64,000 nt of DNA. Origin: JBBQAA01 sp038276395 (GTDB lineage: Bacteria; Actinomycetota; Thermoleophilia; Solirubrobacterales; Solirubrobacteraceae). Both the position numbers and the translations under genes were made by a program. Shown piece by piece: positions 8,717-18,377 of the stretch. Under the pieces are notes generated by a model. That model did no database searches, was not told the DNA's origin, and was given only the letters and a program-made list of their open reading frames with translations. The first letter of the stretch is position 1; every line of letters begins with the position of its first letter. The stretch lies in NCBI GenBank assembly GCA_038276395.1, contig JBBQAA010000002.1, positions 1 to 64,000 on the forward strand, written 5' to 3'.

Positions 8717-9058
8717 GTGCCCGGTGGCTTCACGCCGTCCCTCATCGAGTTCCCCGCCGACGACGCCGAGCGGGCGCGCCGGTTCTGGGCCGGGGTGCTC
8801 GCGCGGGAGCTCTCGCCGCGGGAGGGGGCGGAGGGAGCCGGCTGGCAGACCCGCGGCGCGGCGCCCGCCGTCGGCGTGCACGAGCGCGGCCGCGGGCCCG
8901 GCGACTCCTTCTCACTGCCGTACTTCGCCGTGCCCGACCTCGTCGGGGCCCTCGAGCGCGTAACCGAGCTCGGCGGCACGATCGTGCATCCCGGGGAGCG
9001 CTTCGCGGTGTGCCGCGACTCCGAGGGCAGCCCGTTCGGTCTGAGCACCGCGTCTTAA
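8717..9058 (+). CDS. VOC family (glyoxalase/bleomycin-resistance fold) protein
   Basis: A 113-aa single VOC module pair: the N-terminal half has FPADDAERARRFWAGVLA (a typical first beta-alpha-beta), and the C-terminal half has VPDLVGALERVTELGGTIV and a terminal CRDSEGSPFGL. These small proteins bind metal and act as dioxygenases, isomerases or drug binders; the function is not predictable here. The GTG start is preceded by TAGGCA with 6 nt between, a weak version of the local leaderless promoter. Confidence 0.85.
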   Translation: MPGGFTPSLIEFPADDAERARRFWAGVLARELSPREGAEGAGWQTRGAAPAVGVHERGRGPGDSFSLPYFAVPDLVGALERVTELGGTIVHPGERFAVCRDSEGSPFGLSTAS

Positions 9059-9110
9059 CGGAGGGTTGCGCCCGGCGCCTCCGGCGCCCGGCCCGGACTA
9101 CGGTGAGACG

Positions 9111-9776
9111 ATGCCGCTCCCGCTCCGTGCCCGCGGCCTGGCGAAGACGCACGGGCACGGCCGCGCGGCGCGGCGGGTGCTCGACGGGATCGACCTCGAC
9201 GTCGCCCCGGGAGAGCTCGTCGCCGTGCTCGGGCGCTCGGGCTCCGGGAAGTCGACGCTCCTGCACCTGCTCGGCGGCCTCGACCGCGCCGACGCGGGGA
9301 CGGTGGAGATCGCCGGGGAGCGGCTCGACGGCAGCGAGTCCGCGCGCGCGGCGGTGCGGGCGCGGCGCCTGGGGTTCGTCTTCCAGGCGTTCCACCTCGT
9401 CCCGGAGCTGACGGCTGAGGACAACGTCCTGCTGCCCGCGCGGCTCCCGGGCGCCGCGCCGGGCGCCGCCCGCCGTGCCGGTGAGCTGCTCGACGCCCTC
9501 GGCCTGCGGGCCGTGGCCGCCCAGCTCCCGCGCACGCTCTCGGGCGGGGAGCAGCAGCGCTTCGCGCTCGCCCGCGCGCTCGTCAACGACCCCGATCTCG
9601 TGCTCGCCGACGAGCCGACAGGCAACCTTGACGACCGCTCGGGCCGGGAGGTGATCGCGCTCCTGCGGGGGGCGGCGGCCGGTGCCCGGGGAGTCGTCAT
9701 GGTCACCCACGACCCGGGGGCGGCGGCCGTCGCCGACCGCCGCATCGAGCTCGCCGGCGGAAGGCTCGCGGGGTGA
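9111..9776 (+). CDS. ABC transporter ATP-binding protein (LolD/MacB type)
   Basis: A 221-aa ATPase subunit of a type VII (MacB/LolCDE-like) ABC system. It has Walker A GRSGSGKST (residues 41-49), signature LSGGEQQR (143-150), Walker B LVLADEPTGNLDD (Asp167-Glu168) and the H-loop in MVTHD. The ATG at 9111 is 6 nt after TACGGT (9099-9104); a GTG 15 codons upstream was rejected. It overlaps the permease gene by 4 nt (GTGA), so the two are translated together. The complex probably drives export or lipoprotein/cell-envelope work rather than import, since no binding protein is present. Confidence 0.93.
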   Translation: MPLPLRARGLAKTHGHGRAARRVLDGIDLDVAPGELVAVLGRSGSGKSTLLHLLGGLDRADAGTVEIAGERLDGSESARAAVRARRLGFVFQAFHLVPELTAEDNVLLPARLPGAAPGAARRAGELLDALGLRAVAAQLPRTLSGGEQQRFALARALVNDPDLVLADEPTGNLDDRSGREVIALLRGAAAGARGVVMVTHDPGAAAVADRRIELAGGRLAG

Positions 9777-12037
9777 GCGCCCTGCGCGAGGGCGCCCTGC
9801 GCCTGCGCGCGCGGCCGGGGCGCACGGCGCTCGCCGCGCTGGGGATCCTCGCCGCGGCGGCGATGCTCGGCGCCGCCGTCCTCGTCGCCTTCGGATTGCG
9901 CACGGGCTTCCAGCGAGCCACGCGTGCCGCCGACCTCCCGGACGTCATCGCGCGCTTCGGCCCCGAGCCCCGCGCGACGGTCGACCGGGCGCTCCGCGCG
10001 CTGCCGAACCTCGAGTCCCTCGCCTACCGCTACGAGGTCCTGCACGTGCCGGTTTCGGGCGGTGGGCATTTCACCGAGCGCGGGGCGGTGCAGGTCGTCG
10101 AGCCCGGCCGCCGCGGCTACGGCGTCGTCGCCGGGCGGGACGTGCGGGGAGACGCCATGGAGGTCGTGCTCGAACGGGGGGTCGCCGACGCCTGGGGCGT
10201 GGGCGTGGGGGACCGGCTCGAGCTCGGCCGTGCCGGCCAGGCCCGGGTCGTCGGGATCGGGGTGAGCCCGGACAACGTCGCCTTCCCGCTGGCGCCCGTC
10301 GCGCGGATGTGGCTGACCCGGGCCGCCGTCGAGCGCCGCTTCGGCACCGACCCGCGCCACGAGATCACCGAGGCGCTCATCTGGGTGCGCGACCCGGCGC
10401 GGCTCGACGTCACGCTCGAGCAGGCCCGGGTGGCGAGCGCGGGGCTCAGCGACCTGCGGTTCATCACCAAGTCCGGGGTGCGCGTGCTGCTCGACCAGGC
10501 GGCGGGGATCATCATCGCGCTCCTCGCCGCCATCGCCATCGTGGCGCTCGTGGTGGCGGGCACGATGCTCGCCGCCTCCGCGCGGGCCGAGGTCCAGCGC
10601 TCGCTGCCCGCGATCGGCCTGCGGCGCGCACTCGGGTTCCCGCGGCGCCACGTCGCGGGACTCCACGCCGCCGAGGCGCTCCTGCTCGCCGCGCCGGCGG
10701 CCCTCGCGGGCGTCCTCGCGGGCGCGCTCGTCGCCTCCGGTCCGAGCGCGCGGCTGCTCGAGGCGGTCTCGGAGCTTCCGCCCGGCGCCGCCGCCATCGC
10801 GCCGCTCGCGCTCACCTGGCTCGGGATCGTCGTGCTCGTCACCGCGGCGTCGACGTGGCCGGCCTGGCGCGCCGCCGGGTCGCCGCCGCTCCGGCTCCTG
10901 CGCGGCGCGGACGTGAGCTCCACGGGCGGCGGGGGCCGAGCCGTCCGCGGCGGCTTCCTCGCCCTCGGCGCCCGGCTCGCCCTCGCCCGGCGCGTGCGCG
11001 CCCTCTCCGTCGTCGCCGTGGTCGCGGTCTCGGCCGGCTTCATCTCGCTGCTGCTCGCGGTCGGGTCGCTGCTCTCCTCCCTGGAGAACGATCCGGGATC
11101 GCTCGGCAAGCGCTATCAGCTGAGCGTGAGCCTGCACGGCACGGCGGCGAGCGCGATCGCGGCGATCCCAGGAGTCGAGGCGGCGGCTCCGCGCTACGTG
11201 CTGCAGGCGGCGGCGTCGTTCTCGCTCGCGCAGCCGGTGAAGCTCATCGCCTACCCGGGCGACCACACGCGCTTCGAGGCGCCGCCGCTCGCGGCGGGCC
11301 GGCGTCTGCGCGGGCCGGGGGAGGCGGAGGTCGGCGCCGGGCTCGCCGAGGCGCTCGGGCTGCGCACGGGAAGCACGCTCGCGCTCCAGCTCCCGACCGG
11401 TCGCGAGGTGCGCTTCCGGGTCAGCGGCATCGTGCGCGCCCTCGACAACGACGGCCGCGTCGCCTATGTGCAGCCCGCGCGCCTGCTCGCCGCGGGGGCC
11501 GCCGTCCCCGAGACCGTCGCCGTGCGCCTTGCCCCCGGCGCCGACGAGGCGCGGGTCCGCCGCGAGCTGACGCGGCTCGGCGCCTCGCCCTCGAGCGTCG
11601 GCGGCGCCACGGCCTCGAGCGCGCCCTTCCTCGGCACGGTCGCCGCCCTCGTGCGGGCCGTGGCCGGGCTCGACGCCGTCGTCTGCCTCTTCGCGCTGGC
11701 CCAGGCGCTCGCGCTGACCGCCCGCGAACGGCGCCCGACGGTCTCGCTGCTGCGGGCGGTGGGCGCCGGCCCGCGCACCGTGGGGCTCGTCTTCACCGGG
11801 GCGGCCGAGGCGCTGGCGCTCCCCGCCGCGGTCCTCGGGATCGTGCTCGAGCGCCTCGTGCTCGGGCCGGCCGTGAGCCGCCTGGCCGCCGGCTATGTCT
11901 CGCTGCCGCTCGCCGCCGGGGCGGGAAACGCGCTCGGCGTGGCGGCCGGGCTCGCGCTGCTCGCCGCGGCGGCGGCGGCATGGACCGCGCGCCGGGCGAG
12001 CGCCGTGCCCGTCGTCGCCGGTCTGGGGGAGGAGTGA
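9773..12037 (+). CDS. FtsX/MacB-like ABC transporter permease (two-repeat)
   Basis: A 754-aa permease. One N-terminal membrane span (about residues 17-40) is followed by an extracellular domain to about 235. Three spans follow (about 240-375), then a second copy beginning with a span near 410, a second extracellular domain, and three final spans. The duplicated FtsX layout (span, periplasmic-type domain, three spans) matches family PF02687 permeases that work as mechanotransducers with LolD-type ATPases. Its partner is the overlapping upstream ATPase gene; its stop overlaps the phosphoesterase start by GTGA, giving a three-gene operon. Confidence 0.92.
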   Translation: MSALREGALRLRARPGRTALAALGILAAAAMLGAAVLVAFGLRTGFQRATRAADLPDVIARFGPEPRATVDRALRALPNLESLAYRYEVLHVPVSGGGHFTERGAVQVVEPGRRGYGVVAGRDVRGDAMEVVLERGVADAWGVGVGDRLELGRAGQARVVGIGVSPDNVAFPLAPVARMWLTRAAVERRFGTDPRHEITEALIWVRDPARLDVTLEQARVASAGLSDLRFITKSGVRVLLDQAAGIIIALLAAIAIVALVVAGTMLAASARAEVQRSLPAIGLRRALGFPRRHVAGLHAAEALLLAAPAALAGVLAGALVASGPSARLLEAVSELPPGAAAIAPLALTWLGIVVLVTAASTWPAWRAAGSPPLRLLRGADVSSTGGGGRAVRGGFLALGARLALARRVRALSVVAVVAVSAGFISLLLAVGSLLSSLENDPGSLGKRYQLSVSLHGTAASAIAAIPGVEAAAPRYVLQAAASFSLAQPVKLIAYPGDHTRFEAPPLAAGRRLRGPGEAEVGAGLAEALGLRTGSTLALQLPTGREVRFRVSGIVRALDNDGRVAYVQPARLLAAGAAVPETVAVRLAPGADEARVRRELTRLGASPSSVGGATASSAPFLGTVAALVRAVAGLDAVVCLFALAQALALTARERRPTVSLLRAVGAGPRTVGLVFTGAAEALALPAAVLGIVLERLVLGPAVSRLAAGYVSLPLAAGAGNALGVAAGLALLAAAAAAWTARRASAVPVVAGLGEE

Positions 12038-13473
12038 GCGCGCGCCCCCTCCCGGTGGCTGTGGCCGTGCTCGCGCTCGCGCTCGGCGGCTGCGGGAGCG
12101 GCGCCGAGGCGCCGGAGCGCCCGGTGGCGGCGCGGCCGGGCGGCTCGACGCTCCGCGGGACGCTCCGCGACACGCGCGGCGACGGCGTCCTGCGCCGAGC
12201 GCCCGGGGAACCGCTCCTGCCGCGCACGGAGCTCCGGCCCGCAACCCGGCCCGGGCGCGTCATCGCGCGGCTCGCGATCATCGCCGACGCGCACGTGCGC
12301 GACGAGGAGACTCCGGCGCGCGTGCCGTTCCTCGATCGCCTGGGGACTCCCTACTCCTCGGTCTTCCGCCCGCAGGAGACGCTGACCGCGCAGGTGCTCG
12401 CGGCGGCCGCCGCCTCCGTGCGCGACTTCCGGCCGGGCGCGGTCATCGAGGCGGGCGACATCGCCGACTCCGCCCAGGAGAACGAGTTCACTTGGGGGAT
12501 CGCCGCGCTGCGCGGCGGGCGGGTGCACCCGGACTCGGGCGCGCCCGGCTACGAGGGGCCGCAGGAGGCGGGCGGGGGCGATCCCCTCTACTACCGGCCT
12601 GCCGTCGACCCGCCGCGGCACCCGGGCCTGCTCGCGTGGGCGCAGCGCGCGTTTCGTTCGCCCGGCGTCGGCGCGCCGTGGCTCCCCGTGCTCGGGAACC
12701 ACGACGCGCTCGTCGACGGCGAGCTCGTGGCGACGCCGCGCACCGAGGCGATCGCCACCGGGGACCGGGCGCTGTGGGAGCCGCCGCGCGGCGTGCGCGC
12801 CGTCCGCCGCGCGCTGCGGCGCCTGCTCGACGAGCCGCTCCCGCCCGGCACCGTGCGCGTGGCGCCCGACCCGCGGCGGCGCGAGCTGACCCACGCCCAG
12901 GCGGTGGCGCGGCTGCGCGCGGCGGCCGTGATCGGCGGTTCGGGGCCGTGGCTCGACTACGCGCGCGATGTCGCGCCCGGCGTGCGGCTGATCGCGCTCG
13001 ACCTCGTCTCGGCCTCCGGGGGCTCGACGGGCCGCGTCCATCCGGGCCAGGTCGTCTGGCTGCGCGGGGAGCTCCGCCGCGCCGGGCGCCGGGTCGTGCT
13101 CGTCACCGCTCACCAGGCGCTCCGTTCGACGGCCGGGGGAGGGGCGATCCTCGCCGCGCTCGACGCCGACCCGCACGTCGCCGCCGTCCTCACCGGCCAC
13201 ACCCACCGCGCCCTGATCACGCCGCGGCGCACCCACCTCGGCGGCTACTGGCTGATCTCGACGCCGTCCCTGGCCGACTTCCCGCAGGAGGCGCGCGCGC
13301 TCGTGCTTCGCGCCGCTCCGGGCGGCGGGGTGACGATCGATACCTGGCTCCTCGACACCGCGCCGTCGCCGCTGGCCGACATCGCCCGCCAGCTCGCCTT
13401 CCTCGACGTGCAGGGCGGCCGCCCGCTCGATCTCATGGGGCGCCGGGGCGACCGCAACGCGCGGCTGTTCTGA
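12034..13473 (+). CDS. Lipoprotein metallophosphoesterase
   Basis: A 479-aa calcineurin-like phosphoesterase. The N-terminus VAVAVLALALGGCGSG is a lipoprotein signal with Cys20. The metal-site motifs come in order: IADAHVRD (D-x-H), EAGDIAD (GD), LGNHDAL (GNHD), VTAHQ, and LTGHTHR (GHTH). It is therefore a membrane-anchored extracellular di-metal hydrolase of phosphoesters; the substrate is unknown. The GTG start at 12034 overlaps the permease stop codon. Co-transcription with the ABC exporter suggests that the hydrolase and transporter act on one envelope substrate (inference). Confidence 0.9.
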   Translation: MSARPLPVAVAVLALALGGCGSGAEAPERPVAARPGGSTLRGTLRDTRGDGVLRRAPGEPLLPRTELRPATRPGRVIARLAIIADAHVRDEETPARVPFLDRLGTPYSSVFRPQETLTAQVLAAAAASVRDFRPGAVIEAGDIADSAQENEFTWGIAALRGGRVHPDSGAPGYEGPQEAGGGDPLYYRPAVDPPRHPGLLAWAQRAFRSPGVGAPWLPVLGNHDALVDGELVATPRTEAIATGDRALWEPPRGVRAVRRALRRLLDEPLPPGTVRVAPDPRRRELTHAQAVARLRAAAVIGGSGPWLDYARDVAPGVRLIALDLVSASGGSTGRVHPGQVVWLRGELRRAGRRVVLVTAHQALRSTAGGGAILAALDADPHVAAVLTGHTHRALITPRRTHLGGYWLISTPSLADFPQEARALVLRAAPGGGVTIDTWLLDTAPSPLADIARQLAFLDVQGGRPLDLMGRRGDRNARLF

Positions 13474-13497
13474 GACCGCACCGCCGCGAGGGGGGCG

Positions 13498-14073
13498 TCA
13501 GTCCGCGAGCGCCGGCAGGCCGTCGAGGCTCTTCGCGCCGCGCTCGCGCTGGAACGTCGCGTAGCCCTCCGGGCCCATCGTGCGGAGCTTCTTGGCCGAG
13601 GAGAGCGCGTGGTGCTCGCGCAGGCCGCGCAGGTCCATGAGCGGGACGCCGTAGCCGCAGGAGTCCCCGACCCGCGACACCTCGACGCGGATGACCGCGC
13701 GGCGGGCCTCGGGGACGGACGGGTCGGCGAAGGCGGCACGCTCGAGCAGCGCCGGGAAGCGCGGGTCGTCCGCGAGCACCGCCTCGCCGCGACCGTGTAG
13801 GCGCAGGATGCGCGGCGGCCCGTCGAAGGCGCAGAACATGACGCAGATCCGGCCGTTCTCCCGCAGATGGCCGACGGTCTCGACGCCCGAGCCGTTGACG
13901 TCGAGGTAGGCGACCTCGAGCGGCCCGAGCACGGCGAAGGAACCGATCGGGCCCTTGGGGGAGACGTTCACGTGGCCGTCGGCGGCGAGCGGCGCGGTGG
14001 CCACGAAGAACATGGACTGCCGGGCGATCCAGTCGCGCTGGTGACCGGAGATCGAGGCGAACGTCTGGGCCAT
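13498..14073 (-). CDS. Pyridoxamine 5'-phosphate oxidase-fold flavoprotein
   Basis: A 191-aa split-barrel protein. The pattern FFVATAPLAADGHVNVSPKG is typical of the FMN-binding 'pyridoxamine 5'-phosphate oxidase family', followed by YLDVNGSGVETVGHLRENGR and the CGYGVPLM segment of this subgroup. It probably binds FMN, F420 or heme; members rarely make PLP. The start is ATG at 14073, 6 nt after TACGCT on the minus strand (plus 14080-14085); a GTG 10 codons upstream is rejected for that reason. An isolated gene, convergent with the phosphoesterase. Confidence 0.87.
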   Translation of the reverse strand: MAQTFASISGHQRDWIARQSMFFVATAPLAADGHVNVSPKGPIGSFAVLGPLEVAYLDVNGSGVETVGHLRENGRICVMFCAFDGPPRILRLHGRGEAVLADDPRFPALLERAAFADPSVPEARRAVIRVEVSRVGDSCGYGVPLMDLRGLREHHALSSAKKLRTMGPEGYATFQRERGAKSLDGLPALAD

Positions 14074-14118
14074 GGCGAGAGCGTATTGCGGGGGTATCGC
14101 CACCCGGAGGCCGGGGTG

Positions 14119-14154
14119 GGCTGCATTTCGCGCCGTGGGTCACGAAATGCAGCC
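14119..14154. repeat. Dispersed palindrome, copy 1 (arm GGCTGCATTTCG)
   Basis: GGCTGCATTTCG (14119-14130) and CGAAATGCAGCC (14143-14154) are perfect inverted repeats separated by 12 nt. They lie 46 nt upstream of the PNPOx-fold gene. A second, imperfect copy with nearly the same arms is at 51560-51598. Confidence 0.6.
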
Positions 14155-14231
14155 GACCTCCCGGGGGCCGCCGGGGCGGAGCAGGCTGCCTGAGCGCCGC
14201 GCGCGCCAAGCACGTTACCCCGCCTCGAGCC

Positions 14232-17209
14232 CTACATCCCCGCCTGCTCGAGCCCCATCCGGTGCGCTACCGCGGCGGCCTGCGTGCGCGAGGAGACGCC
14301 GAGCTTGCGGAGGATCCGCGAGACATGGACGCTCGCCGTCTTCTCGGCCATGAACAGCCGCTCGCCCACCTCGCGGTTGGTCGCGCCGCCGGCCACGAGC
14401 GCGAGAACCTGTCGCTCGCGCGCGGTCAGGCCGAAGGGCTCCTCGGGAGCGGCGCGGACCTGCGCGGGAGCGCCCTTCGGGCCGGGGGCCGCCAGCCGCG
14501 CGCGGGCGACGAGGCTCTCGAGCTCGCCCACGAGCCAGAGCGCTCCGAGGCCCCGCGCGATGCCGAGCGCCTCGGCGGCGGCCCCCGACGCCTCCTCAGC
14601 TTCGCCCCGCCCGGCGTGGGACTCCGCCGCGCGCCAGAGATGGGAGGCGACGAGCGGTCCGCGCCCCAACCGGCGCCACGCCTCGGCCACCTTGCGGTAG
14701 CGCGCGGGATTCCCGCCCGGTGTCCGCGCTCGCTCGCGGTGGGCCTCGGCGGCGAGCAGCCACGCGGCCTCCACCGGCCCGCCGCCCGAGGCCGCCGCCG
14801 CCGCACGCGCCCACATGATCTCCGCGCCCTGGACGGCCGCGCGCTCGGCCTCGGGATCGCCGAGGTCGCGGGCCCGCTGCGCGCGATCCGCCTCCACCGC
14901 CACCCCGACGACGGAGATGCGGGCCAGGCGCATGACGTCCTCGGTGCAGAACTCGAGCCGATCGAGCGTCTCCTCCGCGGCGGCGAGGGCGGCGTCCAAC
15001 TCGCCCGTGCGCCGGCGCAGCTGGGCGAGGAGGACGCCGTAGGGCGCGAGGAACTGCGGCTCGGTCGACTCCTCGACGATCCCGCGGTGCTCCTCCAGGA
15101 TCTGCGCGGCCGCTCCGTGCTCGCCCTGCGCGAGCACCAGCTCGGCCCGGCGCAGCGCGGCGTTCAGGCGTACGGCGGGCGACCAGGACGCCCCGCCGCG
15201 CAGGCTGCCGAGGATCCGGCGGCACTCCTCCCAATCGCCCGTCTCGAACGCGATCTCGGCGACGAGGAGGGAGACCCAGGTGTGGGACACGCCCGTGGGC
15301 GCGAAGTCCGCAATCACGCTGCGGGCGACCGCGAGCGCCTCCTCCGAGCGCCCGGCGAGGTGCAGGCGGTCGGCGAGGTTCGTGCCGACGCTGCCGATCT
15401 CGAGCAGCGCGCCGCGCTCGCGCGCGATCGTCAGGGCCTCGCGCAGGACCGCCACACCCTCGGGCACCGCGCCCGAGGCCATCTCGGCGACTCCCAGCGG
15501 GTTGAGCGCGCGCCCGCGCAGCTCGTCGTCCCCGAGCGCCTCGGCGATCGCGCGCGCCTCCCGGGCCGCGCGGATCGTGTCGGAGTAGCGCCCCTGCAGC
15601 ATCCGCGCACGGGCGAGCCAGGCCAGCAACGATCCGCGCTCCCCCACCGGGGGATCCGAGGGCGGGACGAGGTCAAGGCCCGTCGCGACCGACGCGAGCG
15701 CCTCCTCGCCGCGGTTGGCCCACCACTGGGTCCGGGAGAGCGCCTCGAGCACGACCGCCGCGCGCGCGGGCTCGAGCTCCGTGTCGAGCTCTGAGAGCGC
15801 GCGGCGCAGGAGCGCCTCGCGGCGCCCCAGATCCGGGCCGAACCCGTGCTGGTGGCTGGCCGCCGTGAGCAGCGCCACGTGGTCGAACCCGGCGAGCCGC
15901 TCGGGCGCCGGCACGCGATCCCACAGCTCGAGGGCGCGCTCGAGCAGCGCGCCCGCCTCACCGTGGGCGCCGACCCGGTCGGCCGCGCCGGCCGCGCGGA
16001 CACTGGCCGCCAGCGCCGCCTCCTGGTCCCCCGCGGCAAGTTGGTGGTGGGCGATGGCCGCCGCGAGCTGGGCGTCGGACCCGGCGGCCTCGACCCGCGC
16101 CTCGAGCACCGCGGCCAGGGTGCGGTGCAATGCGCCGCGCTCACCGGGCAGCAGGTCGTCGTAGGCGACCTCGCGCAGGAGCGCGTGGCGAAAGCCATGG
16201 CGCCCTTCGGCGTCAGCGAGGACGAGCTGCGCGGCGATGGCCTCGCGTAGCCCCGCGCGCAGTTCCTCCTCCGGCAGCTCGGAGACCGCGCGCAGGCCCT
16301 CGTGATCCAGTCGCCGCGCGACGGCGAGCACTCGCAGGATCGTCTGGGCACCGGGCCCGAGCCGTTCGATGCGGGGGATGAGCGCGTCGCGGAGGGTGCG
16401 CGGCGCGGGCCCGCGTCCGTCCGGCTGCGCGGCCAGGAGCTCCTCGGTGAAGAGCGGATTGCCCTCCGAGCGCGCGAAGAGCCGCTCGGCCAACCCGGGC
16501 GCGGGCGGACCGCCGAGGATGTCCTCGAGCGCGCAGCCGAGCTCCCCGGCGGTGAAGGGCGCGACCTCGATGCGGCGCACGTTCCGCGCGTCGGCGCGGA
16601 GCTCGGCCAGCAGCGGGCGCAGAGGGTGGCGTCGATGAAGCTCGTCCGCGCGGTAGGTGGCGAGGACGAGCACGCGCTCGTCGAGCAGCGCTCGGGAGAG
16701 GAAGGCGAGGAGCGCGCGCGTCGAGCGGTCGGCCCAGTGGATGTCCTCGATGACGAACAGGACCGGCGCGCGGGTGCCGAGGCCGTGCAGGAGGGCGAGC
16801 AGCGACTCGAACAGGCGGGTCTGGGCCAGCGGGTCCTCTGCGGTGGCCGCCGGCGGGGGACCGAGCACGGGGAGCAGCCGCCCGAGCTCCGCGCGCACCG
16901 CGTCGGGCAGCGCCGTAAGGGCGGGGTCGCCATCCCGCGCAAGCGGGCGCAGCGCGGCGATGAGCGGCGCGAAGGGCAGCTCGCCCTCCCCGAGCTCGAC
17001 GCAGTCCCCCCAGAGGACCCTCGTGGCCTCAGTGCGGGCCGCAGCTCGCGCACGAGCCGGCTCTTGCCGACGCCCGAGTCGCCGGCCACGAGGACGACCG
17101 AGGGCCGGCCCGCCGCGGCCTCCGCGAGCGCCGCCTCGAGCTCTTGGAGCTCGCGGACGCGGCCGACGAAGCGGGCGGAGGAGACGCGCGGCGCCATCTC
17201 CCGGAGCAT
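14232..17209 (-). CDS. Large LuxR-family ATPase transcriptional regulator (MalT-like), frameshifted
   Basis: A regulator of about 992 codons: N-terminal AAA-type ATPase (FVGRVRELQELEAAL, Walker A VAGDSGVGKSRL, Walker B VLFVIEDIHWADRS), a long alpha-helical TPR-like repeat region, and a C-terminal LuxR HTH (TARERQVLALVAGGATNREV, then KTASVHVSRILRKLGVSSRT). It is presumably a ligand- and ATP-controlled activator. The P-loop lies in a different frame from the rest: a single base is missing near 17040, where CGGCCCGCACTGAG would read correctly as ELRARTEATR with one more G. ATG 17209 follows the upstream GNAT stop by one base, so the two genes are coupled. Confidence 0.85.
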
Positions 17210-17210
17210 G

Positions 17211-17606
17211 TCACCCCCAGCGGGGGAGCAGGAAGCGGCGGCGTCGGCGCGCGCGCCGCGGGCCCGCCGTGAGCGCGATCTGCCGGGCGCGCAGACGGAG
17301 CAGCGCCACGGCATCGCCGGTGGGTGCGAAGGGATCGGCGGCCACGCGATCCCCGGTGAGGGCGAGCGCGGCGACGAGTACGCCGTCGAGGAAGGCGAGG
17401 AGGACGTCTTCCCCGAGCGGCGCGACCGAGTCGAGCTGCGCGAGGCGGCGGAGCGCAGATGCGTCGGCCGGGGTGCCCCGGCGCAGGACGAGGTCGGGCT
17501 CGGGCCGCGGGCCGGGGGCCGGCGGGCCGGGAACACGGGCGGGGGCGGGGGCGAACCGCGGCCCAGGGTCGGCGGCGGCGAGGTGGAGGTGGAGATCTGA
17601 ATGCAT
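17211..17606 (-). CDS. Small GNAT-like protein (acetyltransferase half-domain)
   Basis: About 131 aa. The core DLVLRRGTPADASALRRLAQLD, then APLGEDVLLAFLDGVLVAALAL and DRVAADPFAPTGDAVALLRLRA, is a common small actinobacterial protein resembling the first half of a GNAT acetyltransferase, without the complete acetyl-CoA P-loop. The C-terminus is highly basic (RRARRRRRF). Start ATG 17606 is chosen because it begins just before the conserved region; ATG 17648 is possible. The stop is one base before the LuxR regulator start, so both are likely one operon. Activity is unknown. Confidence 0.72.
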   Translation of the reverse strand: MHSDLHLHLAAADPGPRFAPAPARVPGPPAPGPRPEPDLVLRRGTPADASALRRLAQLDSVAPLGEDVLLAFLDGVLVAALALTGDRVAADPFAPTGDAVALLRLRARQIALTAGPRRARRRRRFLLPRWG

Positions 17607-17764
17607 GGGCGTATCGTCGAGCTGAGGCGCCCTTTGCACATCGGGCATCCGGAGCCGATCTACCGACCCCCGGCCTTACCTCCGCCGCGGGGAGCCCTTA
17701 CCTCGAACGGGCGCCGCACGCCCACCCCGCGCCACCCGCCCGCGCCACTAGGGTTATCCGGTAG

Positions 17765-18295
17765 ATGTCATCGGTCGCCGAGACAGAGCCGGCGCGGGCG
17801 GAGACCCGGCCGCCGCAGCACGCGGAGCACCGCGAGCGCGAGATCCTCCTGCGCTTCGTGCAACCCGGGCTCGTGGGCCTCATCGACGGGACGCTCTCGA
17901 CCCTGGCGCCGCTGTTCGCCGCGGCCATCCTCTCCGGGTCCCACACGGCGCTCTTCGTCGGCCTCGCCACCGCCCTCGGCGCGGGGGTCAGCATGGGGTT
18001 CTCCGAGGCGCTCTCGGATGACGGCAGCGAGACCGGTCGCGGGACGGCACTGGCCCGCGGCGCGATCACCGGCGGGATGACGACCCTCGGCGGCGCCTTC
18101 CACGCCCTGCCCTTCCTCATCCACGACGTCCACACGGCGCTCGTGCTCGCCGGCATCGTCGTGGCCATCGAGCTGATCACCATCTCGCTCGTGCGCAAGC
18201 GCTTCCTCGAGGTCTCCCTGCGCACGAGCCTCCTGCAGGTCGCGCTCGGTGGCGCGCTCATCGTCGCCGTCGGCGTGCTCCTCGGCAGCGCCTGA
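17765..18295 (+). CDS. VIT1/CCC1-family iron/manganese transporter
   Basis: A 176-aa membrane protein with about five hydrophobic segments. The start of the membrane domain, ILLRFVQPGLVGLIDGTLS, is the hallmark of bacterial VIT-family proteins (related to plant and yeast vacuolar iron transporters), and SMGFSEALSDDG carries acidic metal-site candidates. Expected role: Fe2+/Mn2+ movement across the cytoplasmic membrane, outward as detoxification. There is no ferritin-like domain attached. ATG is 10 nt after TAGGGT (17749-17754), with no Shine-Dalgarno sequence. Convergent with the oxidoreductase gene. Confidence 0.88.
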   Translation: MSSVAETEPARAETRPPQHAEHREREILLRFVQPGLVGLIDGTLSTLAPLFAAAILSGSHTALFVGLATALGAGVSMGFSEALSDDGSETGRGTALARGAITGGMTTLGGAFHALPFLIHDVHTALVLAGIVVAIELITISLVRKRFLEVSLRTSLLQVALGGALIVAVGVLLGSA

Positions 18296-18303
18296 GCGCC
18301 AGC

Positions 18304-18320
18304 TCCGGCGCTGCGCCGGA
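18304..18320. terminator. Hairpin between convergent genes
   Basis: TCCGGC and GCCGGA pair around a 5-nt loop, 9 nt past the VIT stop codon and before the 3' end of the opposing oxidoreductase. No U-run; a terminator role is suggested by position. Confidence 0.4.
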
Positions 18321-18377
18321 ACCGAGAGGATTGCGCGGCGCCGCTGTGGACCGTCTCGGGGAAGGGCGGGTCCTGGC

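Noticed and set aside
9682..12033. A long in-frame upstream extension of the phosphoesterase gene
   Set aside because: It overlaps the ABC permease in another frame; the GTG at 12034 with lipoprotein signal and GTGA overlap is the natural start.
9098..12244. A 1048-residue open frame on the minus strand opposite the ABC exporter genes
   Set aside because: Composition is Arg/Gly/Ala/Pro-rich with no domain; it is the GC-rich complement of the ABC permease and phosphoesterase genes, which have clear motifs.
14104..14231. The GGCTGCATTTCG palindrome as an insertion-sequence end
   Set aside because: No transposase, no target-site duplication and only single small palindromes; a REP-like or operator role is more likely.
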